A stretch of 64,000 bases of DNA from positions 131,845-195,844 of the forward strand of contig NZ_QNRI01000005.1 of the NCBI RefSeq assembly GCF_003315295.1, in the 5' to 3' direction. The translations under genes and the position numbers were made by a program. The first letter of the stretch is position 1; every line of letters begins with the position of its first letter. Shown piece by piece: positions 1 through 8,492 of this stretch. This DNA comes from Paraliobacillus ryukyuensis. Its GTDB lineage: Bacteria; Bacillota; Bacilli; Bacillales; Amphibacillaceae. A model generated the notes under the pieces. It saw nothing but the letters and a program-made list of their open reading frames with translations, ran no database searches and was not told the origin of the DNA.

Positions 1-794
1 TCCCCGCCAGCCGCAACTGTGAAGAAGTGTGCACCAAATATACGATCAAGTGACATTTGCGCTAGTGCTACTGTTAAAATCGGGAATGCTGCTACAATTA
101 AAACGGATGTTACAAGTGTTGTCCAAGTAAACATCGGCATGCGCATTAACTTCATTCCAGGAGCACGCATTTTTAAAATCGTAACAATAAAGTTAATACC
201 AGAAGCAAGCGTACCGATACCAGCAATCTGGAGTGCAATTGCATAATAGTTATTCCCTATATCTGGGGAGAATTCTTTACCAGCCAATGGCATATAAGCT
301 GTCCATCCTGCATCAGGAGAACCTCCGATGACAAAGGAAACATTAAATAGCATCGCTCCTACAAAGAATGTCCAAAAACTTAACGCATTTAATTTAGGAA
401 ACGCTACGTCTCTTGCTCCAATTTGCAATGGCATTACTACATTAATAATACCGATTAACAATGGCATTGCCATAAATAAAATCATAACAACACCGTGTGT
501 CGTAAATACTTCGTTATAATGTTGTGCATCTAAGAATTCCATGTTTGGTCTTGATGTTTGTGTACGCATCATTAGTCCATCTACTCCACCACGGAAAAAC
601 ATTAGTACACCAGCAATGATATACATAATACCTATTTTCTTATGGTCAACAGTTGTAAACCATTCTTCCCATAGCCACTTCCATTTTTTAAGATAGGTGA
701 TTAGGACAACTAATCCTACCATTGTTAGACCAATGGCTATTTGTGATCCCAAGATTAAGGGGTCACCTGTAACAAAAAAATTACTTAAATCCAT
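1..794 (-). CDS. qoxB: Cytochrome aa3 quinol oxidase subunit I (QoxB), 5' part
   Basis: Haem-copper oxidase subunit I, the catalytic membrane subunit that reduces oxygen with electrons from menaquinol and pumps protons. Reading the minus strand from the ATG at 792-794 gives an uninterrupted frame to the window edge (about 264 residues) with the family's segments [21 protein letters not shown] and [10 protein letters not shown], whose His is a haem ligand. The start follows GGAGGTG at a normal distance. It lies 18 bases downstream of qoxA, so the two are in one operon; qoxC and qoxD would lie beyond base 1. The gene is cut only by the window edge, not by mutation. Confidence 0.95.
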   Translation of the reverse strand, partial: MDLSNFFVTGDPLILGSQIAIGLTMVGLVVLITYLKKWKWLWEEWFTTVDHKKIGIMYIIAGVLMFFRGGVDGLMMRTQTSRPNMEFLDAQHYNEVFTTHGVVMILFMAMPLLIGIINVVMPLQIGARDVAFPKLNALSFWTFFVGAMLFNVSFVIGGSPDAGWTAYMPLAGKEFSPDIGNNYYAIALQIAGIGTLASGINFIVTILKMRAPGMKLMRMPMFTWTTLVTSVLIVAAFPILTVALAQMSLDRIFGAHFFTVAAGG

Positions 795-812
795 GTTTCC
801 ATTCACCTCCGA

Positions 813-1805
813 TTAGTGATTATGCTGTGATTCTTCGTCTTGGTGATCGGAATTAGACTGATCGTCTGCATCTTGTTCACGCTCATGCGACTGTGTATCA
901 TTTTCCGAATCAAATGTCTTACCCTTTGTTCCATGCCCTGTATAGTAGGCTTCTGTATCTATATATTTTTCTGATCCACCTTGTGCATGATCAACCCACT
1001 GTAAATGCGTGCCATTATATGTTTGACGACCGATAATGGTTGGTTCAAGTAATTGGGCATACTGTTGTTCCGTCAGATCTTTTGCAGTGTTCTTTACTTC
1101 TTCTACCCATTCGGTATAATCAGCAGGAGATTGGGCCGAGACATCGAAATCCATTTCTGCATAACCTTCACCATTAAACCCATTATTCGTTCCCATATAG
1201 TCGCCTTCCCTATCAGCAACCAAATATAATTGAGTCTGCATGTTGGCCATTGTATATTTTTGGCCAGCCAAAGCAGGTATCCACATAGACTGCATCGTAC
1301 CAGCTGAGGTCATTTTAAAATGTACGGGACGATCAACAGGAATATTGATATAATTCACTGTTTCAATACCTTCTTCTGGATAGCTAAATATCCATTTCCA
1401 ATCAGCAGAAGTAACATGAATTACAAGGGGCTCTTGGTCATCATATCCTTCAGGGATGTCCTCTACTTCTGTGATTGTTTTAACTGTTGGAATCGTTAAC
1501 GCAACAACGATAACTACAGGGATTAAAAACCATGTCACTTCAAGTGTTTTACTACCTTCTTCAAATTCTGGTTCATAATCTTTATTGTCTTTTTTTTCAC
1601 GGTACTTCCAGACAATAACTCCAAATAAAATAAATACGGTTATAACTATAACTGCCATAAAAATAATCGAGAATATAATTAAATCTGATAAGTTACGTGC
1701 TACCGGCCCTTGCGGATCAAACACGGTTAACGGTTCACACCCGGTTAAAGCTAACGTTCCTAAGAATAAAACAACGTACTTCATTATTGAACGAACACGC
1801 TTCAT
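813..1805 (-). CDS. qoxA: Cytochrome aa3 quinol oxidase subunit II (QoxA), lipoprotein
   Basis: Subunit II of the quinol oxidase, 330 aa. A signal peptide ends in the lipobox LTGC (Cys23), two membrane helices follow (about 42-66 and 90-112), then an extracellular cupredoxin-like domain. The CuA ligand pair CxxxC of cytochrome c oxidases is absent, as expected for a quinol-using enzyme. The C-terminal 45 residues form a hydrophilic Asp/Glu/His-rich tail ending in HNH, longer than needed for the fold. The ATG follows AAAGGAG. It is the first gene of the qox operon and is preceded by a good sigma-A promoter overlapped by an inverted repeat. Confidence 0.95.
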   Translation of the reverse strand: MKRVRSIMKYVVLFLGTLALTGCEPLTVFDPQGPVARNLSDLIIFSIIFMAVIVITVFILFGVIVWKYREKKDNKDYEPEFEEGSKTLEVTWFLIPVVIVVALTIPTVKTITEVEDIPEGYDDQEPLVIHVTSADWKWIFSYPEEGIETVNYINIPVDRPVHFKMTSAGTMQSMWIPALAGQKYTMANMQTQLYLVADREGDYMGTNNGFNGEGYAEMDFDVSAQSPADYTEWVEEVKNTAKDLTEQQYAQLLEPTIIGRQTYNGTHLQWVDHAQGGSEKYIDTEAYYTGHGTKGKTFDSENDTQSHEREQDADDQSNSDHQDEESQHNH

Positions 1806-1849
1806 TTTTCTGTCTCCTTTCTCTTGTAGCCTACTTCTTTATTACTAAT

Positions 1850-1894
1850 ACTTGATAAACAACAAGAGATATTATACTTAAATGTTTATCAAGT
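1850..1894. promoter_or_regulatory. Operator-like 11-bp inverted repeat around the qox promoter
   Basis: ACTTGATAAAC (1850-1860) and its exact reverse complement GTTTATCAAGT (1884-1894) flank the -10 box. The upstream arm fills the -35/-10 spacer and touches the -35 box; the other lies just past the expected transcription start. Centres are 34 bp apart, about three helical turns. The arms cannot pair in the RNA because one is upstream of the start, so a protein-binding role is inferred. The regulator is unknown. Confidence 0.5.
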
Positions 1895-1899
1895 GTAAA
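1871..1899 (-). promoter_or_regulatory. Sigma-A promoter of the qox operon
   Basis: On the minus strand, -35 TTTACA (1894-1899) is separated by 17 bases from a perfect -10 TATAAT (1871-1876), about 65 bases before the qoxA start codon. This is the best promoter match in the gap. Confidence 0.7.
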
Positions 1900-2050
1900 T
1901 AATAACTAGTCATACAAATTTATTTTAACAAGTAATATGAAATTAGTATGTAATTATTATTAAATGTCACAAAAAGTTCACAAACGTATTTATTAAACTT
2001 GGAATAACATGTAACTATTTACTTATTACCCACTATTGCGGAACAATAAA

Positions 2051-2086
2051 ACCACGAACTGACAATCATCTTACCAAATTCGTGGT
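2051..2086 (-). terminator. Probable terminator of the GNAT gene
   Basis: Perfect 8-bp stem ACCACGAA/TTCGTGGT with a 20-base loop, followed on the minus strand by TTTATTGTT. It lies 40 bases past the GNAT stop codon. The U-tract is weak. Confidence 0.5.
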
Positions 2087-2126
2087 GTACATTTTTACCT
2101 TATTTTATTTTATATTTACCGTCTTA

Positions 2127-2597
2127 CTATTTTTGTAGTGATTTATATACGTAGATACGTTGATTTTGAAATGCTTGTTTCTGATAAAATTGGGTTGCTT
2201 GAGTATTACTATACCAGTAATCTAATTCTATTTGATCCGCTTGATAAACTTTTGCTAAGTTATCAATTTCATTTAACAAAGCTGTCCCATAACCTTTATG
2301 CTGTGCTTTTTCTTCAATACTTAATTGTCTAACAAAAACAGAACGATAGCCATAGCGAAAATCATCAGTAGGATATTCACGGTATTCAATCCAAGCATAG
2401 CCAACTGGTTCAGAATAATCATTACTTATTATTAAAAAGGTGAATTGGGAATAGTTTATCATTTCTTTTATATAATTTTTTACACTATTGTAATTATAAG
2501 GTTTAAAAAGTGCTGGATATAATCTGTGATGCAAATCATGAACCGTTTTATTTAATTGTGCAATTAAATGATAATCATGTGTTTGTCGAATTTTCAT
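2127..2597 (-). CDS. GNAT-family N-acetyltransferase
   Basis: A 156-aa protein of the GCN5-related acetyltransferase fold, transferring an acetyl group from acetyl-CoA to an unknown amine. The acetyl-CoA motif A is visible as RQLSIEEKAQHKGYGTALL, where the usual Q/RxxGxG/A reads HKGYGT, and the C-terminal part has the typical YWYSNTQATQFYQKQAF motif B. The ATG at 2595-2597 follows GGAGGG by seven bases; a longer frame upstream lacks such a site. It is monocistronic, between the qox promoter region and a decayed padR. The substrate cannot be predicted. Confidence 0.85.
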   Translation of the reverse strand: MKIRQTHDYHLIAQLNKTVHDLHHRLYPALFKPYNYNSVKNYIKEMINYSQFTFLIISNDYSEPVGYAWIEYREYPTDDFRYGYRSVFVRQLSIEEKAQHKGYGTALLNEIDNLAKVYQADQIELDYWYSNTQATQFYQKQAFQNQRIYVYKSLQK

Positions 2598-2789
2598 TTT
2601 AAAACCCTCCGTAACATACATTATGATACATAGCAAAACTACAATGCGCTATCTTTTCACAATTACCCAACCGTTAACTTGCATGCAATTTTCCCAAAGT
2701 AACAACACTAAAGCAAGCTACTATTACTTATATTTAATTAAATTTACAAATGTAACGACTTAAGACATATTGAAATCATTCCGATAGTA

Positions 2790-3018
2790 ATATCATATCT
2801 CGATATCTTGGTTAGAGAATCACCATGATTTTATATAACTGGAAGAACGCTGTATCCCATATTACACCATATGCTTGAAGATGGTCTATTGTCGATTGAG
2901 AAGTGTAGGGTTGTTTAATAGAGAAGTAACATAGTATTATACCATTACAGAACACGACATAATACCCTTAGAAGAAGTCCGCATCAAAGTTTACGAACTG
3001 TTTAAAGAAATAAAATAA
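2790..3018 (+). pseudogene. Decayed PadR-family transcriptional regulator
   Basis: Translating short stretches in different frames recovers a PadR winged-helix protein in order. About 2793-2835 gives a YGYEI-like segment ending NHHDFI; 2841-2906 gives TLYPILHHMLEDGLL, matching the family's TLYPILhRLe-x-GL signature; 2935-3018 gives YYTITEHDIIPLEE and ends VYELFKEIK then stop. The pieces are separated by frame changes and an in-frame TAG at 2932, and there is no credible start. The remnant ends 19 bases before the chrA start, so it probably once formed an operon with chrA and repressed it. Confidence 0.75.
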
Positions 3019-3036
3019 GGAAAGGTGCGTAGCAGC

Positions 3037-4209
3037 ATGACACAATTAAAAACATTATGGGAAATAGTAAAACTAGCTACACAACTTGGCTTCACTTCCT
3101 TTGGTGGTCCAATTGCACATTTAGGTTTCTTTCATGAAACGTATGTCAAACGGCACAAGTGGTTAAATGAAAAAAGTTATGCAGATTTAGTTGCGCTATG
3201 CCAGTTTCTTCCTGGTCCAGCGAGTAGTCAAGTGAATATGGGGATTGGCATTATTCGCGGTGGGATGCTAGGTGGAATTGTTTCATTTATCGGCTTTACT
3301 CTACCTTCTGTATGTGCGCTTATTATTTTTGCTAATGTGCTGAACTTGTTTGCTATAGAAAATACTGGCGCCATTCAAGGCTTAAAAATTGTTGCAGTTG
3401 TTGTTGTTGCGCATGCCATTATTAATATGGGAAAAAAACTAACGCCTTCGCTTAGTCATAAAGTAATTGCATTGTGTGCATTAATCATGATGCTATTATG
3501 GCAAACAACATTCTCACAAATAATTGTTATTATAACAGCGGCAGTAATAGGGTTAATGTTTTTCAAAAAAGATATAGATGAAAGTGATGCCGATTTACCC
3601 CTAAAGCTTTCGAAAAAAACAGCTATCATTAGTCTGACCTTGTTTTTTTTCTTACTTTTCCTATTACCTTTATTAAGGGAATGGATTCAAAAAGATTGGA
3701 TAGCTATGTTTGACAGTTTTTATCGATCTGGTGCTTTAGTCTTTGGTGGAGGTCATGTTGTCTTACCTTTATTAGAAAGAGAATTTGTTCCTCCTGGTTT
3801 TTTAACAGAACAACAATTTCTAACAGGGTATGGCGCTGCTCAAGCAGTACCTGGACCGTTATTTACATTTGCTGCATATATCGGAGCAGTTAAAGCCAGT
3901 TGGCCAGGTGGTTTACTTGCTACATTTGCTATTTTCTTACCAGCTTTTTTATTAATATTTGGTACACTACCTTTTTGGCAACAACTACGGAATAATAAAA
4001 CAATACGTGGTGCTTTTGTTAGTGTTAACGCAGCGGTAGTAGGTATTTTAATTGCTGCCTTTTATCAACCAATTTGGGTTAGCACGATTAACTCGTCTAA
4101 TAGCTTCACATTTGCAGCTGTATTATTTAGCTTATTGGTTCACTTTAAACTTCCTGCTTGGTTGATTGTTGTATTAGGTGCGATTGGTGGTATATTACTA
4201 CCGCTTTAG
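3037..4209 (+). CDS. chrA: Chromate transporter ChrA (CHR family)
   Basis: A membrane protein of 390 aa that exports chromate. It is the long, two-domain form: the first CHR domain starts with FGGPIAHLGFF and has FLPGPASSQ; the second half repeats the pattern as FGGGHVVLPLLEREF and AVPGPLFTFAAYIG. About ten hydrophobic segments alternate through the chain. The ATG at 3037 is preferred because AAAGGTG lies nine bases upstream; an in-frame GTG at 3025 has no spaced ribosome site. The adjacent PadR regulator is broken, so expression may be constitutive. The 3' end overlaps the convergent gerAB by 12 bases. Confidence 0.9.
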   Translation: MTQLKTLWEIVKLATQLGFTSFGGPIAHLGFFHETYVKRHKWLNEKSYADLVALCQFLPGPASSQVNMGIGIIRGGMLGGIVSFIGFTLPSVCALIIFANVLNLFAIENTGAIQGLKIVAVVVVAHAIINMGKKLTPSLSHKVIALCALIMMLLWQTTFSQIIVIITAAVIGLMFFKKDIDESDADLPLKLSKKTAIISLTLFFFLLFLLPLLREWIQKDWIAMFDSFYRSGALVFGGGHVVLPLLEREFVPPGFLTEQQFLTGYGAAQAVPGPLFTFAAYIGAVKASWPGGLLATFAIFLPAFLLIFGTLPFWQQLRNNKTIRGAFVSVNAAVVGILIAAFYQPIWVSTINSSNSFTFAAVLFSLLVHFKLPAWLIVVLGAIGGILLPL

Positions 4210-4219
4210 TTTTTTTATT
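4186..4219 (+). terminator. Terminator embedded in the chrA 3' end
   Basis: GGTGGTA pairs with TACTACC (4186-4202) inside the last codons of chrA, and a run of seven T follows the stop codon. This fits a compact intrinsic terminator in the overlap with the convergent gerAB gene. Confidence 0.45.
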
Positions 4220-5283
4220 ATCAATGATAAATGAAGCAATAAGGGGATAATAACCGCTATTATATAAGAAATAACCACATACGTACTATTAATAAATTCT
4301 GGAATGTAATACGAGTTTTTAAATCCTTCATATGCAGCATAGAAAATTAAAAAGGCTAAAGGGACAATAAATATTTTATAAGATTTAAATCGAAAAAAAT
4401 GTTGAAGTCCCTTAGCCAGAACAATATACGAGATACATATTTTAAAAAAATTAGTAAAAAACCAAATAAAAGCAACAATACCTTCAATACGTTGGATAAA
4501 ATCAGCGAGACTAATTTTTTGGCCTAGAACATAGATGGGGTAAGTTTGACGTATGGTAGCATCAACACCTAGCACGCATATACATAAGAATGTCACCACA
4601 AAAATTACGATTCCTCCCATAATTCCCCCAATCAAGTAACCGCGCATTAATTTTTCTTTATTACTGACTTGCTCCATGATACCAAGAAAGATGATTAATT
4701 CTAAGTAAGTAAGTGTCAATATTGGAATAATACCCACAAAAGTACTTGCTTGATTCATCTGAAACACAGGAAATACATTTTGGATATCTATTTTAGGAGA
4801 CACAAATAAAAACAATAAAATAATACTAATTACAATAAAGGAGAAAAAAAACTCTGCTGACCTCGCGATTACCTCAAGACCATACCGAACACCTACAACT
4901 GCTGTGCATAATACAATAAAAGTGATTACCTTTGACGGCGTTCCCATCAAAACTTGAACAGATACGAAATCACCTATTGTTATTAAGTTAGCCACGGCAT
5001 TTAAAAAAACATAACTTAAAAATAAAAAACCAAAAATAAAGCCTCCTTTTCTTCCAAAACCTTGCTCAATTATAACAAAGAAATTTTGCTTTCCCCCTTC
5101 AATAAACAATGTTGTATACCAACAAATCACGAAGCAGCCAATCACAACGGTAATAACCATTGTTATCCAACTATCAGCTTTAGCAAAATTAGTAGCAATA
5201 CTTGGAAGGAAGATAACCGCGGTCCCTAAAAGATTAATAAAGATCAAAATCATGAATTGTCGTAAATTGATTTTTTCTTTCAC
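4198..5283 (-). CDS. GerAB-family germinant receptor subunit B (permease-like)
   Basis: Inner-membrane subunit of a GerA-type nutrient germinant receptor, 361 aa, with about ten membrane helices and the amino-acid permease-like spore germination fold. The N-terminus LRQFMILIFINLLGTAVIFLP is typical. It probably binds the germinant. The start is a GTG preceded by GGAGGAG, six bases after the preceding 87-aa gene. It is the last gene of the operon, an unusual A-C-D-B order. The ligand cannot be read from sequence. Confidence 0.9.
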   Translation of the reverse strand: MKEKINLRQFMILIFINLLGTAVIFLPSIATNFAKADSWITMVITVVIGCFVICWYTTLFIEGGKQNFFVIIEQGFGRKGGFIFGFLFLSYVFLNAVANLITIGDFVSVQVLMGTPSKVITFIVLCTAVVGVRYGLEVIARSAEFFFSFIVISIILLFLFVSPKIDIQNVFPVFQMNQASTFVGIIPILTLTYLELIIFLGIMEQVSNKEKLMRGYLIGGIMGGIVIFVVTFLCICVLGVDATIRQTYPIYVLGQKISLADFIQRIEGIVAFIWFFTNFFKICISYIVLAKGLQHFFRFKSYKIFIVPLAFLIFYAAYEGFKNSYYIPEFINSTYVVISYIIAVIIPLLLHLSLIIKKLKR

Positions 5284-5289
5284 AACGGC

Positions 5290-5553
5290 TTAATCTCCTC
5301 CCCCTGTTTGAAATGTAGATAATATTCTTTCAATTGGGTCTGCAATAGGCTTAGCTACCCAGCTATATCCAGAAATGATATTTAAACTGAAGATATTACT
5401 TACTTGTAAAGTAGCAAAAATGATTAAAACAACCATGGATAGCAGATAGAATCTTGTTTCTCTCTTATCTGCAATTTTTATCAATTTTTTGTATTCAAAT
5501 ATAAGAACACTTATCGAGAAAATCATAAATAAGATACCCACTACTAGTGCCAA
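5290..5553 (-). CDS. Small membrane protein of a germinant receptor operon (D-subunit-like)
   Basis: An 87-aa protein with two clear membrane helices (residues 2-20 and 37-58) and a short hydrophilic tail ending GGGD. Some Bacillus gerA-type operons carry a small two-helix D gene that modulates receptor function; length, topology and position inside this operon match that class, but the assignment rests on context. Translation appears coupled: the gene starts at a TTG that overlaps the stop region of the GerC gene, with GAGGAA upstream, and is followed six bases later by the gerAB start. Confidence 0.65.
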   Translation of the reverse strand: MALVVGILFMIFSISVLIFEYKKLIKIADKRETRFYLLSMVVLIIFATLQVSNIFSLNIISGYSWVAKPIADPIERILSTFQTGGGD

Positions 5554-5555
5554 TT

Positions 5556-6761
5556 TTATTCCTCACTATTCTTTTCTTTTATTTTCTTATAAAATGGCGA
5601 AGTAATCATACCAGATTTGTCAATTTGCACTTCTGCTTTAACGTTAATCTCAGCAAATACGAATTGCTTTGACCAATTATCTTTCACTTTTCCCCATTCT
5701 TCAGGACTTGTTTTTCGCATAACTTCACCAAAACCAAATATATCACTTTCATATTCTTTTGCTTTTGTTATACTAGCTTGACAAATTCTTTCTATTTTTT
5801 CCGCTACTTTTTCTTCTATCTTTTGTACATCAGACTGATCCATTATCATAAAATCTGTTTCCACTTCGCCAATGTTTACAACTGTTTTTAATACGACATC
5901 GAATGTTTTTGCATCATTTTTTTGATTCATGATTATTTTTGTATCATTTTTTTTAACCTCCACAGATACTTTTCCATTCCCTATGCTTACCCATCCTACG
6001 GTGTTTTTTACATTATTTGTTATATAATTAAAACCTTTACTTTCCTCCTCATTTAACCAACCAACTAATTGATCACCGTTAAATACACCAATTCCATTAA
6101 TATAAATATTAGCTAAAGGTTTAGTCTGTTCCACACTTTGTAATTTCTGTCCTTCTTCACTATTTCCCACTATATAAATACCTGTTAGTACTGCTTCTTT
6201 TCCTTCTGCTGTTAAAGAATTCACTAATTCATCCACTTGTACTTTTTTCGTTGGCGCCCAATAGTCTTGCGCGGATTCAATGCTATCATATATTTTTGAA
6301 GCAGAAATCTTTTCAAGTGGTGTTAAAACAGAAATAAGTTCTCCTGCTGTATTATCCTTCACTATAGCCATAACAAAATCGGTTCTTAATTCATGATCAC
6401 GAATAAGAAAATCTAGCGAACTAGAAATCCCTTCTTCAGCAACTGATTCACCATATGCCACTAGCATTAAATGGCTAAGAAACACTTTCCTTGGTGTTAC
6501 TTTAGTTAATTTTCGAACAGCTTCAAAAAAAGTAGCCCCACTCTCTGTGTAATTACTGATAGCTGTTCGAGATGATAATCCTTCTTTACCAGCAATTTCA
6601 TTAGGGTTTAAAACTTGTAATGTTAAGGTAAATCCTTTTTCAGATTTATCAATGCCTAGTGCCGTAGCAATTGTTATGGAAGACAATTCATTCGCACTCC
6701 AACATCCAGACAACCATACACACAAACAAATCGCATAGAGCATGTTTATGTACTTTCCCAT
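5556..6761 (-). CDS. GerAC-family germinant receptor lipoprotein (subunit C)
   Basis: Lipoprotein subunit of a GerA-type receptor, 401 aa. The signal peptide ends in the lipobox LSGC (Cys20) followed by the family's W-S-ANEL start. The middle has the usual RKVFLSHLMLVAYGESVAEEG segment of GerAC domain 1, and the C-terminal domain includes the conserved FGFGE motif. It would be anchored to the outer face of the spore inner membrane and complex with the A and B subunits. It lies 18 bases after gerAA and two bases before the small D-like gene. Confidence 0.9.
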   Translation of the reverse strand: MGKYINMLYAICLCVWLSGCWSANELSSITIATALGIDKSEKGFTLTLQVLNPNEIAGKEGLSSRTAISNYTESGATFFEAVRKLTKVTPRKVFLSHLMLVAYGESVAEEGISSSLDFLIRDHELRTDFVMAIVKDNTAGELISVLTPLEKISASKIYDSIESAQDYWAPTKKVQVDELVNSLTAEGKEAVLTGIYIVGNSEEGQKLQSVEQTKPLANIYINGIGVFNGDQLVGWLNEEESKGFNYITNNVKNTVGWVSIGNGKVSVEVKKNDTKIIMNQKNDAKTFDVVLKTVVNIGEVETDFMIMDQSDVQKIEEKVAEKIERICQASITKAKEYESDIFGFGEVMRKTSPEEWGKVKDNWSKQFVFAEINVKAEVQIDKSGMITSPFYKKIKEKNSEE

Positions 6762-6779
6762 AAATCAGTCCTCACTTAC

Positions 6780-8315
6780 CTATTTTTTATGATTAACCTT
6801 CCATGAACGTTCCCTACGGATATTTTTTTGATTAATGAGTTTTGGCCGATTATCCCTTAACCAAATAGGAACACGAAAAATTGCATCCTCTTGATCACTA
6901 CTGTTATACGGTGCAAATGGAGATAGATATGGTACTCCAAATGAACGTAAGCTGGATAAGTGCATAACTAGTAACAGTAAACCAGTAAATATTCCAAAAA
7001 AACCAAACGTTGCTGCCAGAATCATAAAACCAAATCTTAGCATACGAAGCGAAATAGCAAAATTGTAGCTTGGAAAAACAAAGCTTGAAATTGCAGTAAT
7101 AGATACGACGATGACCATCATGGCAGAGACAATTCCTGCATCAACAGCTGCTTGCCCCAAAACTAAAGCCCCTACGATAGAAATAGCTGACCCTACTGTA
7201 GCAGGTAAACGGATTCCTGCTTCACGAAGCAATTCAAAAGTTACTTCCATAATAAGTGCTTCTACTAATGCTGGAAATGGAACCCCTTCTCGTTGCGCAG
7301 CTAAACTAATTAATAATCGAGTCGGAATCATCTCTTGATGAAAAACAGTTAAGGCAATATAAATCGATGGAGTTAATAACGATAAGACAACAGCCAGCAT
7401 CCGTAAACACCTTAATAGTGTTGCAATATCACTACGTTGATAATAATCTTCTGGTGTTTGTAAAAAATTAATCAATAAAACAGGAACTAAGAGGACAAAA
7501 GGGGTTCCATCTATAAATATCGCAATTCTTCCCTCTAATATACCTGCAGCTATTGCATCTGGTCGTTCTGAATTATAGACAGTCGGAAATGGTGTATAGG
7601 TTTGGTCTTGGATAAACTCTTCGATGTTGCCACTTTCTAGAATCGCATCAACTTTTATTTTTTTTAACCGACTTCTCACCTCTTTTATCAAATCTTCATT
7701 AACTACATCATGTATGTACGCTATCATCACTTGTGTTTGGGTTTTGGTGCCGATAACCATTTGTTCTGTCCATAAACTTGGATCTTTTATTCGCTTTCGA
7801 ATTAAAGCTACATTTATTAAAATTGATTCAGTAAAAGAATCTTTCGGTCCACGAACTACTTGTTGTGTCGTGTTCTGCTCTACCCCTCTGTCTGTGTTAC
7901 TACCTTTCGTATCAATTGAAAAAGCAGCTATTTTCCCATCAATGAAAAGAACTGTTTTTCCATTAATAAGTGAATCAATAATAGTTTCGACTTCCGTTAG
8001 TTCATTGGCTATGATGCTTAATTCATGATATAAATCTTCTTTGCTTTTTGTCTTATTTGATAAAATGGGTACTGCTTCTCCTATGTCAATTAGCAGTATT
8101 TCTAAGATAATTTCTTGGACTAATTTTTGGCTAACGAGACCATTCATATAGAGAAAAACGACTGTTACAGATTCTTCCTCCTCTAGATTAACTTGCTTGC
8201 TAACCAACTCTGTACTATTCCCTAAGAGCTCTTTTATCAATTGTTCGTTATACAACGCCCTACTCGTGAGCTTATTTTTTTTTTTGTTTTTTTCATTCCA
8301 TTTAGATTTATTCAT
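6780..8315 (-). CDS. GerAA-family germinant receptor subunit A
   Basis: Subunit A of a GerA-type receptor, 511 aa. A basic N-terminus (many Lys up to residue 15) precedes the soluble domain, then the membrane part from about residue 285. Family landmarks are PTVYNSERPDAIAAGILEGR and IFIDGTPFVLLVPV, then LQTPEDYYQR, HQEMIPTRLL and REGVPFPALVEALIMEV. The ATG follows AAAGGATG. It is the first gene of an A-C-D-B operon. No confident sigma-G promoter was found; a TGTATT-17-CATATTA pair exists at 8451-8480 but coincides with the czcD operator. Confidence 0.92.
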   Translation of the reverse strand: MNKSKWNEKNKKKNKLTSRALYNEQLIKELLGNSTELVSKQVNLEEEESVTVVFLYMNGLVSQKLVQEIILEILLIDIGEAVPILSNKTKSKEDLYHELSIIANELTEVETIIDSLINGKTVLFIDGKIAAFSIDTKGSNTDRGVEQNTTQQVVRGPKDSFTESILINVALIRKRIKDPSLWTEQMVIGTKTQTQVMIAYIHDVVNEDLIKEVRSRLKKIKVDAILESGNIEEFIQDQTYTPFPTVYNSERPDAIAAGILEGRIAIFIDGTPFVLLVPVLLINFLQTPEDYYQRSDIATLLRCLRMLAVVLSLLTPSIYIALTVFHQEMIPTRLLISLAAQREGVPFPALVEALIMEVTFELLREAGIRLPATVGSAISIVGALVLGQAAVDAGIVSAMMVIVVSITAISSFVFPSYNFAISLRMLRFGFMILAATFGFFGIFTGLLLLVMHLSSLRSFGVPYLSPFAPYNSSDQEDAIFRVPIWLRDNRPKLINQKNIRRERSWKVNHKK

Positions 8316-8448
8316 TCACAAACATCCTTTTAGTCCTTCATGAAACGCCGTATCAAACATGTGAAAAATATTACTACTAATGGTATTCTTTTTCAAAAGT
8401 CTTTTTTTATACGTTTTGCATTTTCACTTGTATTATTACTTTATATAT

Positions 8449-8474
8449 TATAATATGAATATATGATCATATTA
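8449..8474. promoter_or_regulatory. CzrA/ArsR-type operator and -10 region of czcD
   Basis: TAATATGA (8451-8458) is inverted as TCATATTA (8467-8474), with the perfect 12-bp palindrome ATATGATCATAT inside (8461-8472). This resembles the AT-rich 12-2-12 operators of SmtB/ArsR metal sensors such as CzrA. A TATAAT at 8449-8454 overlaps it, so binding would block czcD transcription. Confidence 0.65.
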
Positions 8475-8492
8475 AATACAGGAGTGATAACG

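Noticed and set aside
19..519. Plus-strand open frames at the window start
   Set aside because: They are shadows of qoxB, whose minus-strand frame is clearly the conserved protein.
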